From assembly GCA_016795385.1 (NCBI GenBank), contig JAEUHI010000086.1, positions 151,978-215,977 on the forward strand: a stretch of 64,000 bases of DNA, given 5' to 3'. Shown in pieces: positions 43,111 to 52,186 of this stretch. The notes under the pieces were generated by a model that searched no databases, was not told the origin of the DNA, and was given only the letters and a program-made list of their open reading frames with translations. The translations under genes and the position numbers were made by a program. This stretch comes from Verrucomicrobiales bacterium. GTDB taxonomy: Bacteria; Verrucomicrobiota; Verrucomicrobiia; Verrucomicrobiales; DEV007. Numbering within the stretch: the first letter of the stretch is position 1; each line of letters opens with the position of its first letter.

Positions 43111-44727
43111 TCAGAGATCCGCGGGTCCGGCGACACCGCCGGTGAATTTCTCGTCTTCCGCCGCATGACCGGTGAGAACCTGCGCCTTGTAACCACCTCT
43201 CGACTTGAAGAAGAAGAAGAGGATCAGGTAGCAGACCAGCATGAAGGCGGGAAAGAGCGCCATCGTACCGAGCGCCTTGAACTGCGCCGACTGGTTGGCG
43301 GCCGCTACCGCGTCTTTCTGAGCCTGGTCGGTCAAAGCCGCGGCCTTGTCGGGGTCGATCGCCTGATATTCACCGAGCACGTAGTGCTTCTCGCTGGAGA
43401 TCTGCTCGACGAGGGCGGACTGCGGACCAGCGGCGAGTTCGGCCGTGGCGGTCTTTTCCTGGATCGCACCGATGAAGGGGAAACCCAGAATCCCGACCGC
43501 GATCATCCCGATACCGGAAATCGCGTTCAAGGTAAGGGCTCCCCCCTTGGGACACTGTTCGGCGGTGACCCCGAGCATCGTCGGCCAGAAGAACGTCTTG
43601 CCGAAGGCGTAGAGGGTGGCCGCGGCGAAGATCACGACCATCCCGGAGCTGCCCGTCTTGGACAAGGCATAAAGACCCGCGATGGCGAGCACGGCGCTGA
43701 CGACGAGCAAACCGATCGGTGAGAGCTTGTGGACGATGGGTCCTGCAAAGAAGCGGAGCACCATCATGATCACCGAGGTGTAGATGAGAACCCAGGCCGG
43801 ATTGTAGCCGGCTTCTTTCATCGGGTGCTCCATCAGGCCGGTGATCCAGCCATCGGTACCGATTTCAGTGGTGGCCAGCGGCATCATGATGATGATGAGG
43901 AAGGCGAGGAAACCACGGCCAAGGCTGCGTGTGTAGAGTCCGAAACCGATCACAACGATCGCGGTGAGCGTCCAAGTCAGCCATGAGGGCCAGGCGAAGA
44001 CTTCGGCGAGCTGGGCGAAGATGAGCCCGAAGCCGACGAAGGCACCGAAGGCGCCGAACTCGGCAAGCATCTCGCGGTAGGAGACGCCGGCGGCCTCACG
44101 CTCGTTCACCGGGAACTGGACGCGCAGAAGCATCACGAGGTAAATCACGGCGGGCACGGCGATGATGCCGAGCACGAGGCGCCAATCACCGTTCGCGGCC
44201 ACACCGGCCATGCCGATGGTGATGAGACCACCGAGAGCGAGACCACCCGGCCAACCGGCATGGAGGATGTTGAGCCATTTCGTTTTGTCACGGCTGAACA
44301 TCGTCGCCACGACCGGGTTGATGAAGGCCTCAACCGTTCCGTTGCCGAGACCGAGGATGAAGGAACCCCAATAGAGATAGCTGTAGCCTTTCGCCTGCGC
44401 CGCGGCGAGATCCGCGCCTTGCACGCCTTGGATCGCACCATAAGCCATGCAGGCGAGGACGATGTAAAGGGCATAACAGACGAAGGAGAAGATCATCGCC
44501 ACGCGATAACCCACCTTGTCGATGATCAGGCTGAAGAGGATGATCGAAACGCCGAACGGCCAGATCCCCGCTCCCTTCAAGGCACCAATGGTCCCTTTGT
44601 CGAGGTTGAAGTCGGCGCCGAATCGGACGTCGCACAGATACATCCGCGAGAAGAAGGCGAATGCCGTGGTGATCAGGGCAATGAAACAACCCCAGAACAG
44701 GGCCATCGATGGTTTTTGGTCACTCAT
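43111..44727 (-). CDS. MFS transporter
   Basis: Major facilitator superfamily permease of 538 residues with at least 12 hydrophobic segments. It opens MALFWGCFIALITTAFAFFS and has RGQ-like MFS loop sequence IIDKVGYRVAMIFSFVC after the second helix, and the NGTVEAFINPVVATMFSRDK loop near 133. It resembles sugar or nucleoside transporters, such as the FHS-like family, but substrate is unassigned. The long C-terminus (about 450-538) includes a periplasmic insertion with ISSEKHYVLGEYQAIDPDKA, unusual for MFS. The 274-bp AT-richer gap upstream separates it from the unknown P-loop gene in the opposite direction. Confidence 0.85.
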   Translation of the reverse strand: MSDQKPSMALFWGCFIALITTAFAFFSRMYLCDVRFGADFNLDKGTIGALKGAGIWPFGVSIILFSLIIDKVGYRVAMIFSFVCYALYIVLACMAYGAIQGVQGADLAAAQAKGYSYLYWGSFILGLGNGTVEAFINPVVATMFSRDKTKWLNILHAGWPGGLALGGLITIGMAGVAANGDWRLVLGIIAVPAVIYLVMLLRVQFPVNEREAAGVSYREMLAEFGAFGAFVGFGLIFAQLAEVFAWPSWLTWTLTAIVVIGFGLYTRSLGRGFLAFLIIIMMPLATTEIGTDGWITGLMEHPMKEAGYNPAWVLIYTSVIMMVLRFFAGPIVHKLSPIGLLVVSAVLAIAGLYALSKTGSSGMVVIFAAATLYAFGKTFFWPTMLGVTAEQCPKGGALTLNAISGIGMIAVGILGFPFIGAIQEKTATAELAAGPQSALVEQISSEKHYVLGEYQAIDPDKAAALTDQAQKDAVAAANQSAQFKALGTMALFPAFMLVCYLILFFFFKSRGGYKAQVLTGHAAEDEKFTGGVAGPADL

Positions 44728-44947
44728 AGTGTGGTTGGAATCGAAGAATGCCTCCCCGGGACGGGTTGAAAGTCCGGGAAAAGACGGGCTTTCTTAACAA
44801 ACGGCAGGCTTTCCACAAGAAGAAATGACGACAAAATCGCGCCTTTTCCCTCTGGAGCGCCTTTCGCGCGAAATCGGCTGATCCGGCCGCAAGTGCCTGA
44901 ACCCGAGCAAAACATCCAAAATTCCGCATTCTCAAAAATATAAAATC

Positions 44948-44976
44948 TTGCAATTTTGAAAATTTTATCTGATAAT
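44948..44976 (+). promoter_or_regulatory. Predicted sigma-70-like promoter of the P-loop protein gene
   Basis: TTGCAA (44948-44953) and GATAAT (44971-44976), 17 bp apart, with TCT before the GATAAT, lie 25 bp upstream of the ATG at 45002. The elements sit in a run of AT-rich DNA unlike the coding sequence around it. The arms TGCAATT and AATTGCA (44949-44955 and 44974-44980) form an inverted repeat that overlaps both elements and could be an operator. Confidence 0.55.
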
Positions 44977-45001
44977 TGCAGTAGTTCCTGCACTTTTTCC
45001 C

Positions 45002-47287
45002 ATGCGAGATTTTACGAACCAGAGATTTGTGGAAGACCATTCCGCCAATCCTTTTGTGGAAGATCTTTTTGTCGATCAACCGGACAGCATGCCCGGCGTC
45101 GCCCGGATCCACCATCCGGTCTTTTCCCAAATCCGGGAATCGGTCGAGAGCCTGCTCCAAGGTGGAGAGTCCGGCCGTTTCTCCTCCGGGCTCGGTCGCC
45201 TCTTTCTTCTCACCGCCCCCGAGGCCGGATACGGAAAGTCACACCTCGTCGCCCGTCTCCGCGACCACCTCGGCGCGATCGCCTCGACTTTGTTCCTGCC
45301 TTTCGACCGGTCGCGGCCTGTCGCCTGGCCTGTCGCCCTTTCTTCGAGCCTGCGGCAGTTCTCGACTCTCACCCGCTCGCGCCATCTCTCGGTCACCTTG
45401 CTCGAGGAATTCTCGCGTTTTTTCCTTTCCCGCCTTGTTCTCGACTGCCTCGAAGCCGGCCAGTTGAAGCCGCGCGAGTGCCCCGAGGACGCCTCGCGGG
45501 TCAAGGCGGAATTCCTGACGCTGTTCGGACCCGATTCCGATTCGAAGATCCTCGCCTGGCTCGACAAACGCGCCGATGATCTCGCGCGTCACAGCGATCC
45601 CGAATTCTCCCGCCGTCTCGGCATGGGCAGGACCGAACTCGCTTTCTGGACGCGAGTCTTCGTCGACCTCAACCTCCGCGAGATCGGCACGCTCGACCGC
45701 CTCCGCGGTCTCTCCAACGGGGAGGCCCGGGAACGTCTCCTCCAACTCCTCCGCATCGCCACGGACTATCGCCCGGTGATGCTCGTCGCCGACGGACTCG
45801 ACGGCTTTTATGATTCCGAAACGGCGGGCATGGAGATCGCCGAGATCCTCAACGGCATCCGCGAGCGCGTCCCCCGAACCGTTTCGCTCGTGTGCGTGAA
45901 TGACGATGTCTGGTCGTCGGTCTTCGCGAACCACCTCCCCGGCGCCTGGCTCGACCGCCTCAACGGCGAGACCATTCCTCTGCGCCCGATCGGCCCCGAA
46001 GCCGCCGGCGATCTCGTGCGACTGCGCCTGCGCCGCACCCGGCTTTCCGAAAACGCCGCCGCGAAATTCACCCAGCGCCTCGGCGACGAACATCTCTGGA
46101 TCGATGCCCAGACGCGCCTCACCCCGCGCCTCGTGCTTCGCCAAGCCAGCGATCTGTGGCGTCGGGAAGCGAAGCAGTTTCTCACCCAGCCGGTCGTTCA
46201 CGACGATTACGAAGACATCGCCGACGAACCCCTCTCCAATCTCACGGACAAAGCCGCCTTTTTCGCCCAGCTCCAGCGCGAGGTGGAAACCTCCTCACGG
46301 CAGGGGAATGTCGCCGAGGAAATGCCCCCTCCGCTGCCGCAGGTCGCGCCGGCACCGGCACCAGCCCCCTTCTCCTCGTCGCCCGCTCCCGCGATCGATC
46401 GCGTGAGCGAGCCCGCCCCCGGCACGAACCCCTTCCAAGCCGCTCCCACGCCGGTGCGCGAAGTCGAGTTGACCGGAATCGATTCCATCATCAACGACAT
46501 CCGCGGTAGTGGCAAAACGGTCGTGAGCGAGACTCCGGAACATCGCTTCGGAGCAGAGCCCGCGGCACCCGCCATGAAGCACGAGGCGACACCACCTCCC
46601 GCTCCAGCGCCACAGCCTCAGCCCGCACGCCAGCCGGAAGCGGCCTCTAACGCCTTCTCCGGTGGGTTCACTCCGCCCACCGGAGGCCCTGTCAGCACCG
46701 GTTTCACCCAGGCGGCCACTGCGCCCGCTCCCTCGCCCCGGGCTGCCGCACCGCTCACCCGCGCCGCGCTCGAACAGATGCTCGCCCAGCGCGAACGCGA
46801 CCTTCTCGCCGGCCCCGCCCTCGCACTCGATCTCGAGCGACTCGGCCGCTTCGTCCGCACCGTCGGCGCGATGCATGCGGCCCTCGCCCAACAAGAAGAG
46901 CGTTACCCGAGCAGCCGCACCGTGTGCCTGCGCTGGAGCGTGCGCGATCACTCCGTCCTCACCGGCTTCGAATCGCCGCGGAATGTCTACTTCTGGAACA
47001 ACCTCCTCCAGCAATCGCTCGCCTCGAACCGGCAGGAAAAAATCGCGGCCTTCTCTCATCCGTCGGAGCCCTTCGACCCCTCGCTCTTCTCCAGTTTCGG
47101 CTTCAGCCCCGCGGTCATCCGCGGTCGCGTCGATATCATCGAGATGAACGATCGCGAGCTCGCGATGATCTACGCCGCCGAGCGCGTTTTGCGTGATCAC
47201 GAACGAGGAGCCGACGCCGAGAAGGTCGCGCAACTCATCACCCTGCATCTCGATCCGCTGTGGCGTCGCATCATTCAACCGCTCTGA
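45002..47287 (+). CDS. Large P-loop NTPase-like protein with Pro-rich linker, unknown function
   Basis: Cytoplasmic protein of 761 residues, not recognised. Residues about 35-400 look like a STAND/AAA-type NTPase: LFLLTAPEAGYGKSHLVARL provides a P-loop-like Lys79-Ser80, and PVMLVADGLDGFYDSE (about 259-274) a Walker B strand. RVPRTVSLVCVNDDVWSSVF is a likely sensor strand. A Pro/Ala-rich, disordered linker (about 441-585) contains an embedded helix ELTGIDSIINDIRGSGKTVV. The C-terminal domain (about 585-761) is alpha/beta, with NVYFWNNLLQQSLA and SPAVIRGRVDIIEMND. It is preceded by an AT-rich promoter and transcribed toward parE. A bacterial scaffold or signalling ATPase is possible. Confidence 0.7.
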   Translation: MRDFTNQRFVEDHSANPFVEDLFVDQPDSMPGVARIHHPVFSQIRESVESLLQGGESGRFSSGLGRLFLLTAPEAGYGKSHLVARLRDHLGAIASTLFLPFDRSRPVAWPVALSSSLRQFSTLTRSRHLSVTLLEEFSRFFLSRLVLDCLEAGQLKPRECPEDASRVKAEFLTLFGPDSDSKILAWLDKRADDLARHSDPEFSRRLGMGRTELAFWTRVFVDLNLREIGTLDRLRGLSNGEARERLLQLLRIATDYRPVMLVADGLDGFYDSETAGMEIAEILNGIRERVPRTVSLVCVNDDVWSSVFANHLPGAWLDRLNGETIPLRPIGPEAAGDLVRLRLRRTRLSENAAAKFTQRLGDEHLWIDAQTRLTPRLVLRQASDLWRREAKQFLTQPVVHDDYEDIADEPLSNLTDKAAFFAQLQREVETSSRQGNVAEEMPPPLPQVAPAPAPAPFSSSPAPAIDRVSEPAPGTNPFQAAPTPVREVELTGIDSIINDIRGSGKTVVSETPEHRFGAEPAAPAMKHEATPPPAPAPQPQPARQPEAASNAFSGGFTPPTGGPVSTGFTQAATAPAPSPRAAAPLTRAALEQMLAQRERDLLAGPALALDLERLGRFVRTVGAMHAALAQQEERYPSSRTVCLRWSVRDHSVLTGFESPRNVYFWNNLLQQSLASNRQEKIAAFSHPSEPFDPSLFSSFGFSPAVIRGRVDIIEMNDRELAMIYAAERVLRDHERGADAEKVAQLITLHLDPLWRRIIQPL

Positions 47288-47795
47288 AGAAGACGCGACT
47301 CCACGAAAAATCCGCACGACCCGATGAATTTTTTTCGCTCCGACTCCCAGCCGATTTCCTTCTCGCAGTGTTGGAGCTTCCCTCATTTCCCCGCGTATGA
47401 TCCCGCGGAATCGGCAACAGGAAAGGCATCACCCGATGCGGCCTTGAACGCTGACAAAGCCCCGGCCAACACCATCAAGGCCCACGGGACGAGCCCTCTC
47501 GGCGAGAGCCGCGAACGCCTGGATCCCTGATTCCACGGGCGTTTCAGCCGCTCTGCTCGCTGGTCACCCCTTCGTGGCGCGAGCCCGCCCAACCCCGGTC
47601 GCACCATCGCGCCCCGTCGGCACCGATCCGCCCCTTTCCCGGATCCCGACGCCTAACATAACCACAATAATTTTCCCCAACGAACCGGCTCGCTGGGAAT
47701 TTTCGCGAAAGGACAAAGTTGGAAAAATTACAATCAGGAGTTGAAAATATTTCACTTATCCTAAATACTACCGCCATTCCGACCGCACTGCCTTC
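47288..47795. other. Intergenic region, 508 bp, upstream of parE
   Basis: No convincing gene. The first third is GC-rich; two small overlapping frames, one per strand, show no signal peptide with mature protein, ribosome site or family resemblance. The last 150 bp are AT-rich. At 47741 there is TTGAAA and at 47764 AATACT, 17 bp apart, 27 bp before the parE ATG; this is the best promoter candidate for parE-parC. No RNA gene is evident. Confidence 0.45.
47741..47769 (+). promoter_or_regulatory. Candidate parE-parC promoter
   Basis: TTGAAA and AATACT are spaced by 17 bp in the AT-rich end of the gap before parE. AATACT matches four of six consensus bases and TTGAAA five of six. The predicted start point lies about 20 bp before the ATG. 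Confidence 0.4.
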
Positions 47796-49688
47796 ATGGC
47801 CGCCGACTACAACGAAGAGCACATCCGCTCACTCGATCCCCGCGAGCACATCCGACTTCGCCCCGGCATGTACATCGGCAAGCTGGGTGATGGCTCGTCG
47901 CAGGACGATGGCATTTACATCCTGCTGAAGGAAGTCATCGACAACGCCATCGACGAGCACGTCATGGGCAACGGTAAGCAGATCGACATCGAGATCGAGG
48001 ATCGCTTCGTCCGCGTGCGCGACTACGGCCGCGGCATCCCGCTCGGCAAGCTCAAGGATTGCGCCTCCATCATCAACACCGGCGCGAAGTACGACAGCGA
48101 GGCTTTCAAGAAATCCGTCGGACTCAACGGCGTCGGCATCAAGGCGGTGAACTTCCTCTCCGCCTTCTTCGAGATCCAATCCTTCCGCGAGCACAAGACC
48201 ATGGCGATCGAGTTCGGCCAGGGCCTCGTCGTCGCGGAGATGAAGAAGCCGGACAAGAGCGACGAGCATTCCGGCACCCTCGTCGCCTTCGAGCCCGATC
48301 CAGCCATCTTCGGGAACTACGCGTGGAACCTCGAGTTCGTCGAGGCGATGATCCGGAACTACGCCTACCTCAACACCGGACTGACTCTTTCGCTCAACGG
48401 CAACAAGTTCCGGTCGAAGAACGGCCTCCTCGACCTCCTCGAGGAAAATCTCGCCGGCCGTGACACGCCGCTCTACCCCATCGTCCACCTTTCCGACCAC
48501 GACATCGACGTGGCCTTCACCCACACCGAGCAGGCAGGCGAGGAATACTACAGCTTCGTCAACGGCCAGCACACCACCATGGGCGGCACCCACCTCGCCG
48601 CCTTCCGCGAGGCCATCGTCAACACGGTGCGCAATTATTATAAGAAGCAGTTCGAGGCCGGCGACATCCGCTCGGGCATCGTCGCGGCGATCAGCGTGCG
48701 GGTCGAGGACCCCGTCTTCGAATCGCAGACGAAAACGAAACTCGGCTCGACCCAGATGGCGCCCGGCGGCGAGACGGTGCGGACTTTCGTCGGCAACTTC
48801 CTCGGGCTTCACCTCGACAACCACCTCCACCGCTCCAAGGCCGTGGCCGAGGGCATGCTCGACAAGATCCAACGCTCCGAGCACGAGCGGAAGGAACTGA
48901 AGGGCATCAAGAAGCTCGCCAAGGAGCGCTCGAAGCAGTCGAAGCTGCACAACAAGAAGCTCCGCGACTGCCGCGCCCACTACGACTCGAACCACAAGCT
49001 GAAGGAGCAATCGACCCTCTTCATCACGGAGGGCGACTCCGCGAGCGGCTCGATCACGAAATCCCGCGACGTCGACACCCAGGCCGTCTTCTCCCTGCGC
49101 GGCAAGCCGCTCAACTCCTACGGGATGACGCGGAAAATCGTCTACCAGAACGAGGAGTTCAATCTGCTCCAGGCCGCCCTTGGGATCGAGGAGGACCTCG
49201 ATGGGCTGCGTTACAACAAGGTCATCCTCGCCACCGATGCCGATGTCGACGGGATGCACATCCGCCTCCTCACGATCACCTTTTTCCTCCAGTTCTTCCC
49301 CGACCTCATCCGCGAAGGTCACCTTTATATCTTGGAGACTCCCCTTTTCCGCGTCCGCAACAAGCAGGAGACCCGCTACTGCTACACCGAAGAGGAGCGC
49401 CAGCGTGCCCTCGCCGAGGTGAAGAACCCCGAGATCACCCGCTTCAAGGGTCTGGGTGAGATCTCGCCCGACGAATTCCGCCATTTCATCGGCCCCGACA
49501 TGCGCCTCGCCCCCGTCGAGATGCCGGCACGACCGAAGACGATCCAGGACCTCCTCGAATTCTACATGGGGAAAAACACCCCGGATCGCCAGGATTTCAT
49601 CATCAAGAACCTCAAGGTCGAGCTCGATCTCATCGAAGAGGAAGTCGAAGAGCGTGCCGAGATCACCGAGGACGCCGTCGCCGCCTGA
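47796..49688 (+). CDS. parE: DNA topoisomerase IV subunit B (GyrB/ParE family)
   Basis: ATPase subunit of a type IIA topoisomerase; 630 residues. HIRLRPGMYIGKLGDGSSQD is the Bacteroidetes/Verrucomicrobia-type opening. The GHKL ATP site has KEVIDNAIDEH, RDYGRGIPLG and SVGLNGVGIKAVN. TLFITEGDSASGSI (acidic Glu), KVILATDADVDGMHIR (DxD) form the TOPRIM metal site. It pairs with ParC to decatenate and relax DNA. It lacks the long insert of gyrase B from Gram-negatives. Gyrase itself is presumably encoded elsewhere; a gyrase role for this pair cannot be fully excluded. Confidence 0.93.
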   Translation: MAADYNEEHIRSLDPREHIRLRPGMYIGKLGDGSSQDDGIYILLKEVIDNAIDEHVMGNGKQIDIEIEDRFVRVRDYGRGIPLGKLKDCASIINTGAKYDSEAFKKSVGLNGVGIKAVNFLSAFFEIQSFREHKTMAIEFGQGLVVAEMKKPDKSDEHSGTLVAFEPDPAIFGNYAWNLEFVEAMIRNYAYLNTGLTLSLNGNKFRSKNGLLDLLEENLAGRDTPLYPIVHLSDHDIDVAFTHTEQAGEEYYSFVNGQHTTMGGTHLAAFREAIVNTVRNYYKKQFEAGDIRSGIVAAISVRVEDPVFESQTKTKLGSTQMAPGGETVRTFVGNFLGLHLDNHLHRSKAVAEGMLDKIQRSEHERKELKGIKKLAKERSKQSKLHNKKLRDCRAHYDSNHKLKEQSTLFITEGDSASGSITKSRDVDTQAVFSLRGKPLNSYGMTRKIVYQNEEFNLLQAALGIEEDLDGLRYNKVILATDADVDGMHIRLLTITFFLQFFPDLIREGHLYILETPLFRVRNKQETRYCYTEEERQRALAEVKNPEITRFKGLGEISPDEFRHFIGPDMRLAPVEMPARPKTIQDLLEFYMGKNTPDRQDFIIKNLKVELDLIEEEVEERAEITEDAVAA

Positions 49689-49727
49689 TCCGCACCCTGC
49701 CCCATCCGCGCCCCGCCGCACTCCCGC

Positions 49728-52082
49728 ATGGACGAAACCACGACACCGCTCAAAGGCATGTATTCAGAGTGGTTTCTGGATTATGCGAGCTATGTCATCC
49801 TCGAGCGCGCCGTCCCGCACATCAACGACGGGCTCAAGCCCGTGCAGCGCCGCATCCTCCACTCGCTGAAGGAAAAGGACGACGGACGTTTCAACAAGGT
49901 GGCCAACATCATCGGCCACACGATGCAGTACCACCCCCACGGTGACCAGTCGATCGGCGATGCACTCGTCAACATGGGGCAGAAGGAACTCGTCGTCGAC
50001 ACCCAGGGGAACTGGGGCAACATCCTCACCGGCGACTCCGCCGCCGCGCCGCGCTACATCGAGACCCGCCTCTCGAAATTCGCCAACGAGATCCTCTTCA
50101 ATCCCAAGACGACCTCCTGGGCCGCCAGTTACGACGGCCGCAACAAGGAACCCGTTACCCTGCCGGCGAAGTTCCCCCTCGTCCTCGCCCATGGCGCCGA
50201 AGGAATCGCCGTCGGTCTCGCCTGCAAGATCCTGCCGCACAATTTCAACGAGCTGATCGACGCCTGCATCGCCGTGCTGAAGAAAGAGCCCTTCGAGCTC
50301 TTTCCCGATTTCCCCCAGGGCGGCATCGCCGACGTCACCGATTACAACGACGGACTCCGCGGCGGCCGCATCAAGGTGCGCGCCCGCATCGAGAAGACGA
50401 AGTCGAAAGAGCTCATCATCCGCGAGATCCCCTTCGGCACGACCGCCTCGAGCCTCTGCGATTCCATCCTCAAGGCGAACGAGCAGGGCAAGGTGCGCAT
50501 CGCCAAGATCGAGGACTGCACCGCCGAGAACGTCGAGATCCGCGTCCACCTCCCCGCCGGAGTCGACGCCGACACCACCCTGAAGGCCCTCTACGCCTTC
50601 AGCGACTGCGAAGTCAGCATCTCGCCGAACGCCTGCGTCATCCAGGACAACAAGCCCCGCTTCCTCGGCGTCTCCGAGATTCTCAAACACAGCGCCAAGC
50701 AGACCCGCGACCTCATCGGGCAGGAGCTCGAGATCAAGCTCGGCGAGCTCGAGGAGAAATGGCACTTCTCCAGCCTCGAGAAAATCTTCATCGAGAAGCG
50801 CATCTACCGCCGCATCGAGGAATGCGAAACCTGGGAAGCGGTCATCCAGGAGATCTGGACCGGTCTGCGCCCCTATCTCCGCCTCTTCCGACGCGAGGTC
50901 ACCGAGGATGACATCGTCCGCCTCACCGAGATCCGGATCAAGCGCATCTCGAAGTACGACTCCTTCAAAGCCGACGAATATCTCCGTGGCCTCGAGGACC
51001 AGATTGCCGAGACGAAGAAAAACCTCAAGCGCCTCACCGCCTTCACGATCAAGTGGTTCGAGGGCATCAAGGCACGTTACGGCAAGGATCGCGGCCGCCG
51101 CACCGAGCTCTCCACCTTCGATCGCGTCGATGCCAAACAGGTCGTCGTCGCCAACGACACCCTCTATGTCGACCGCAAGGAAGGTTTCGCCGGTTACGGC
51201 ATGAAGCGCGACGAGCCCGTCGGCAAATGCTCGCGGATGGACGACATCATCGCCTTCTCCCGCGATGGCACGATGCGTGTGGTCAAGGTCGCGGAAAAGG
51301 TTTTCATCGGGAAAGACAACCTCATCGTCGGTGTCTTCAATCGCGAAGAGCCGAAGATCTACAACATGATCTACCGCGACGGACGCGGCGGGAACATCAT
51401 GGTGAAGCGTTTCCGCGTGGAGGGAATCACCCGTGAGAAGCTCTACGACCTCACCGGAGGAGCCGCCGGCACCCGCGTTTTGTGGCTCTCCGAACACGAT
51501 ACCGAGGAGGATGCGAACCTCATCGTGAGAGTTCATCTCAAAAGTGATTTGAAATTGCGAAATTTTCAGATCGACTTTAGATTCGCAAATCTGGATATTA
51601 AGGGTCGAGGGGCAAAAGGAAACATCCTAACAAAACACCCTGTCGACCGCGTCTCGAGAATCTCCAAAGCCGAACAGGAGGAAATCGAGGCGAAAACCCT
51701 GAAAGCCCTTTCCAAAGCCGAACCGCCAAAAAAGCCTGAGCCGCCCAAGCCGGCGGCCGCTCCCAAAACCAAGACTGGCGAGCGGAAGAGAATTCCCGCT
51801 GAAAAAGCACCAACAAAACAAGTACCAACAAAAAAGAGAACCATGAAGAAAGCAACGACCAAGAAAGCCGCTCCCGCGAAGAAAGCTGCCGCCAAGAAGG
51901 CTCCTGCCAAGAAGGCTGCCGCCAAGAAAGCGCCTGCGAAGAAGGCTGCTGCCAAGAAGGCTCCCGCCAAGAAGGCCGCTCCTGCGAAGAAGGCTGCCGT
52001 GAAGAAGGCCGCTCCCGCGAAGAAAGCCCCCGCCAAGAAGGCTCCTGCGAAGAAGGCTGCTGCCAAAAAGGCCGCCAAGTAA
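49728..52082 (+). CDS. parC: DNA topoisomerase IV subunit A with histone H1-like Lys/Ala C-terminal tail
   Basis: Breakage-reunion subunit of topoisomerase IV; 784 residues. Tyr110 in SAAAPRYIETRLSKFANEIL is the DNA-linking tyrosine. QYHPHGDQSIGDALVNMGQ is the conserved active-site helix, and LKPVQRRILHSLKE is present near 36-49. The C-terminal beta-propeller ends with DIKGRGAKGNILTKHPV, a GyrA-box-like strand. From about residue 664 the sequence becomes Lys-rich, and from 706 it is repeats of KKAAPAKK/KKAPAKK to the end, like the C-terminal domain of histone H1. The tail probably binds DNA non-specifically. It follows parE by 39 bp. Confidence 0.92.
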   Translation: MDETTTPLKGMYSEWFLDYASYVILERAVPHINDGLKPVQRRILHSLKEKDDGRFNKVANIIGHTMQYHPHGDQSIGDALVNMGQKELVVDTQGNWGNILTGDSAAAPRYIETRLSKFANEILFNPKTTSWAASYDGRNKEPVTLPAKFPLVLAHGAEGIAVGLACKILPHNFNELIDACIAVLKKEPFELFPDFPQGGIADVTDYNDGLRGGRIKVRARIEKTKSKELIIREIPFGTTASSLCDSILKANEQGKVRIAKIEDCTAENVEIRVHLPAGVDADTTLKALYAFSDCEVSISPNACVIQDNKPRFLGVSEILKHSAKQTRDLIGQELEIKLGELEEKWHFSSLEKIFIEKRIYRRIEECETWEAVIQEIWTGLRPYLRLFRREVTEDDIVRLTEIRIKRISKYDSFKADEYLRGLEDQIAETKKNLKRLTAFTIKWFEGIKARYGKDRGRRTELSTFDRVDAKQVVVANDTLYVDRKEGFAGYGMKRDEPVGKCSRMDDIIAFSRDGTMRVVKVAEKVFIGKDNLIVGVFNREEPKIYNMIYRDGRGGNIMVKRFRVEGITREKLYDLTGGAAGTRVLWLSEHDTEEDANLIVRVHLKSDLKLRNFQIDFRFANLDIKGRGAKGNILTKHPVDRVSRISKAEQEEIEAKTLKALSKAEPPKKPEPPKPAAAPKTKTGERKRIPAEKAPTKQVPTKKRTMKKATTKKAAPAKKAAAKKAPAKKAAAKKAPAKKAAAKKAPAKKAAPAKKAAVKKAAPAKKAPAKKAPAKKAAAKKAAK
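51843..52079 (+). repeat. Tandem Lys-Ala-Pro codon repeats (H1-like tail of ParC)
   Basis: Tandem near-repeats of AAGAAGGCTGCC/AAGAAGGCTCCT-type units encode KKAAPAKK and KKAPAKK motifs over about 79 codons. The run starts with an in-frame ATG (51843), so the segment could also be translated on its own as a small H1-like protein. It is degenerate at third positions, which suggests selection on the protein rather than recent DNA slippage. Confidence 0.75.
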
Positions 52083-52131
52083 TCCAGTAACCAACTAAGG
52101 GAATTTTTCAGGGAAACTCGATAATTCTACC

Positions 52132-52181
52132 GGGCCCGGAGAGAGCGATTCGTCGCCCCTTTCCGGGCCCTTTCTTTTTTT
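52132..52181 (+). terminator. Rho-independent terminator after parC
   Basis: GGGCCCGGA (52132-52140) pairs with TCCGGGCCC (52162-52170) to form a 9-bp GC stem, with a 21-nt loop, followed at once by TTTCTTTTTTT. This is a strong intrinsic terminator for parE-parC. It ends five bases before the SDR start codon. Confidence 0.85.
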
Positions 52182-52186
52182 AAGCG

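Noticed and set aside
44720..45160. Minus-strand frame of 146 codons across the AT-rich gap before the P-loop gene
   Set aside because: It runs through a promoter-like AT-rich region and the start of the opposing gene, and shows no domain.
47324..47607. Two small overlapping frames in the gap before parE, one on each strand
   Set aside because: No ribosome site, no complete signal peptide with mature part, no conservation that I can see; about 70 codons in GC-rich DNA is expected by chance.
51843..52079. Lys/Ala codon repeats considered as a CRISPR or satellite array
   Set aside because: No spacer sequences; it is in frame and encodes the ParC tail.
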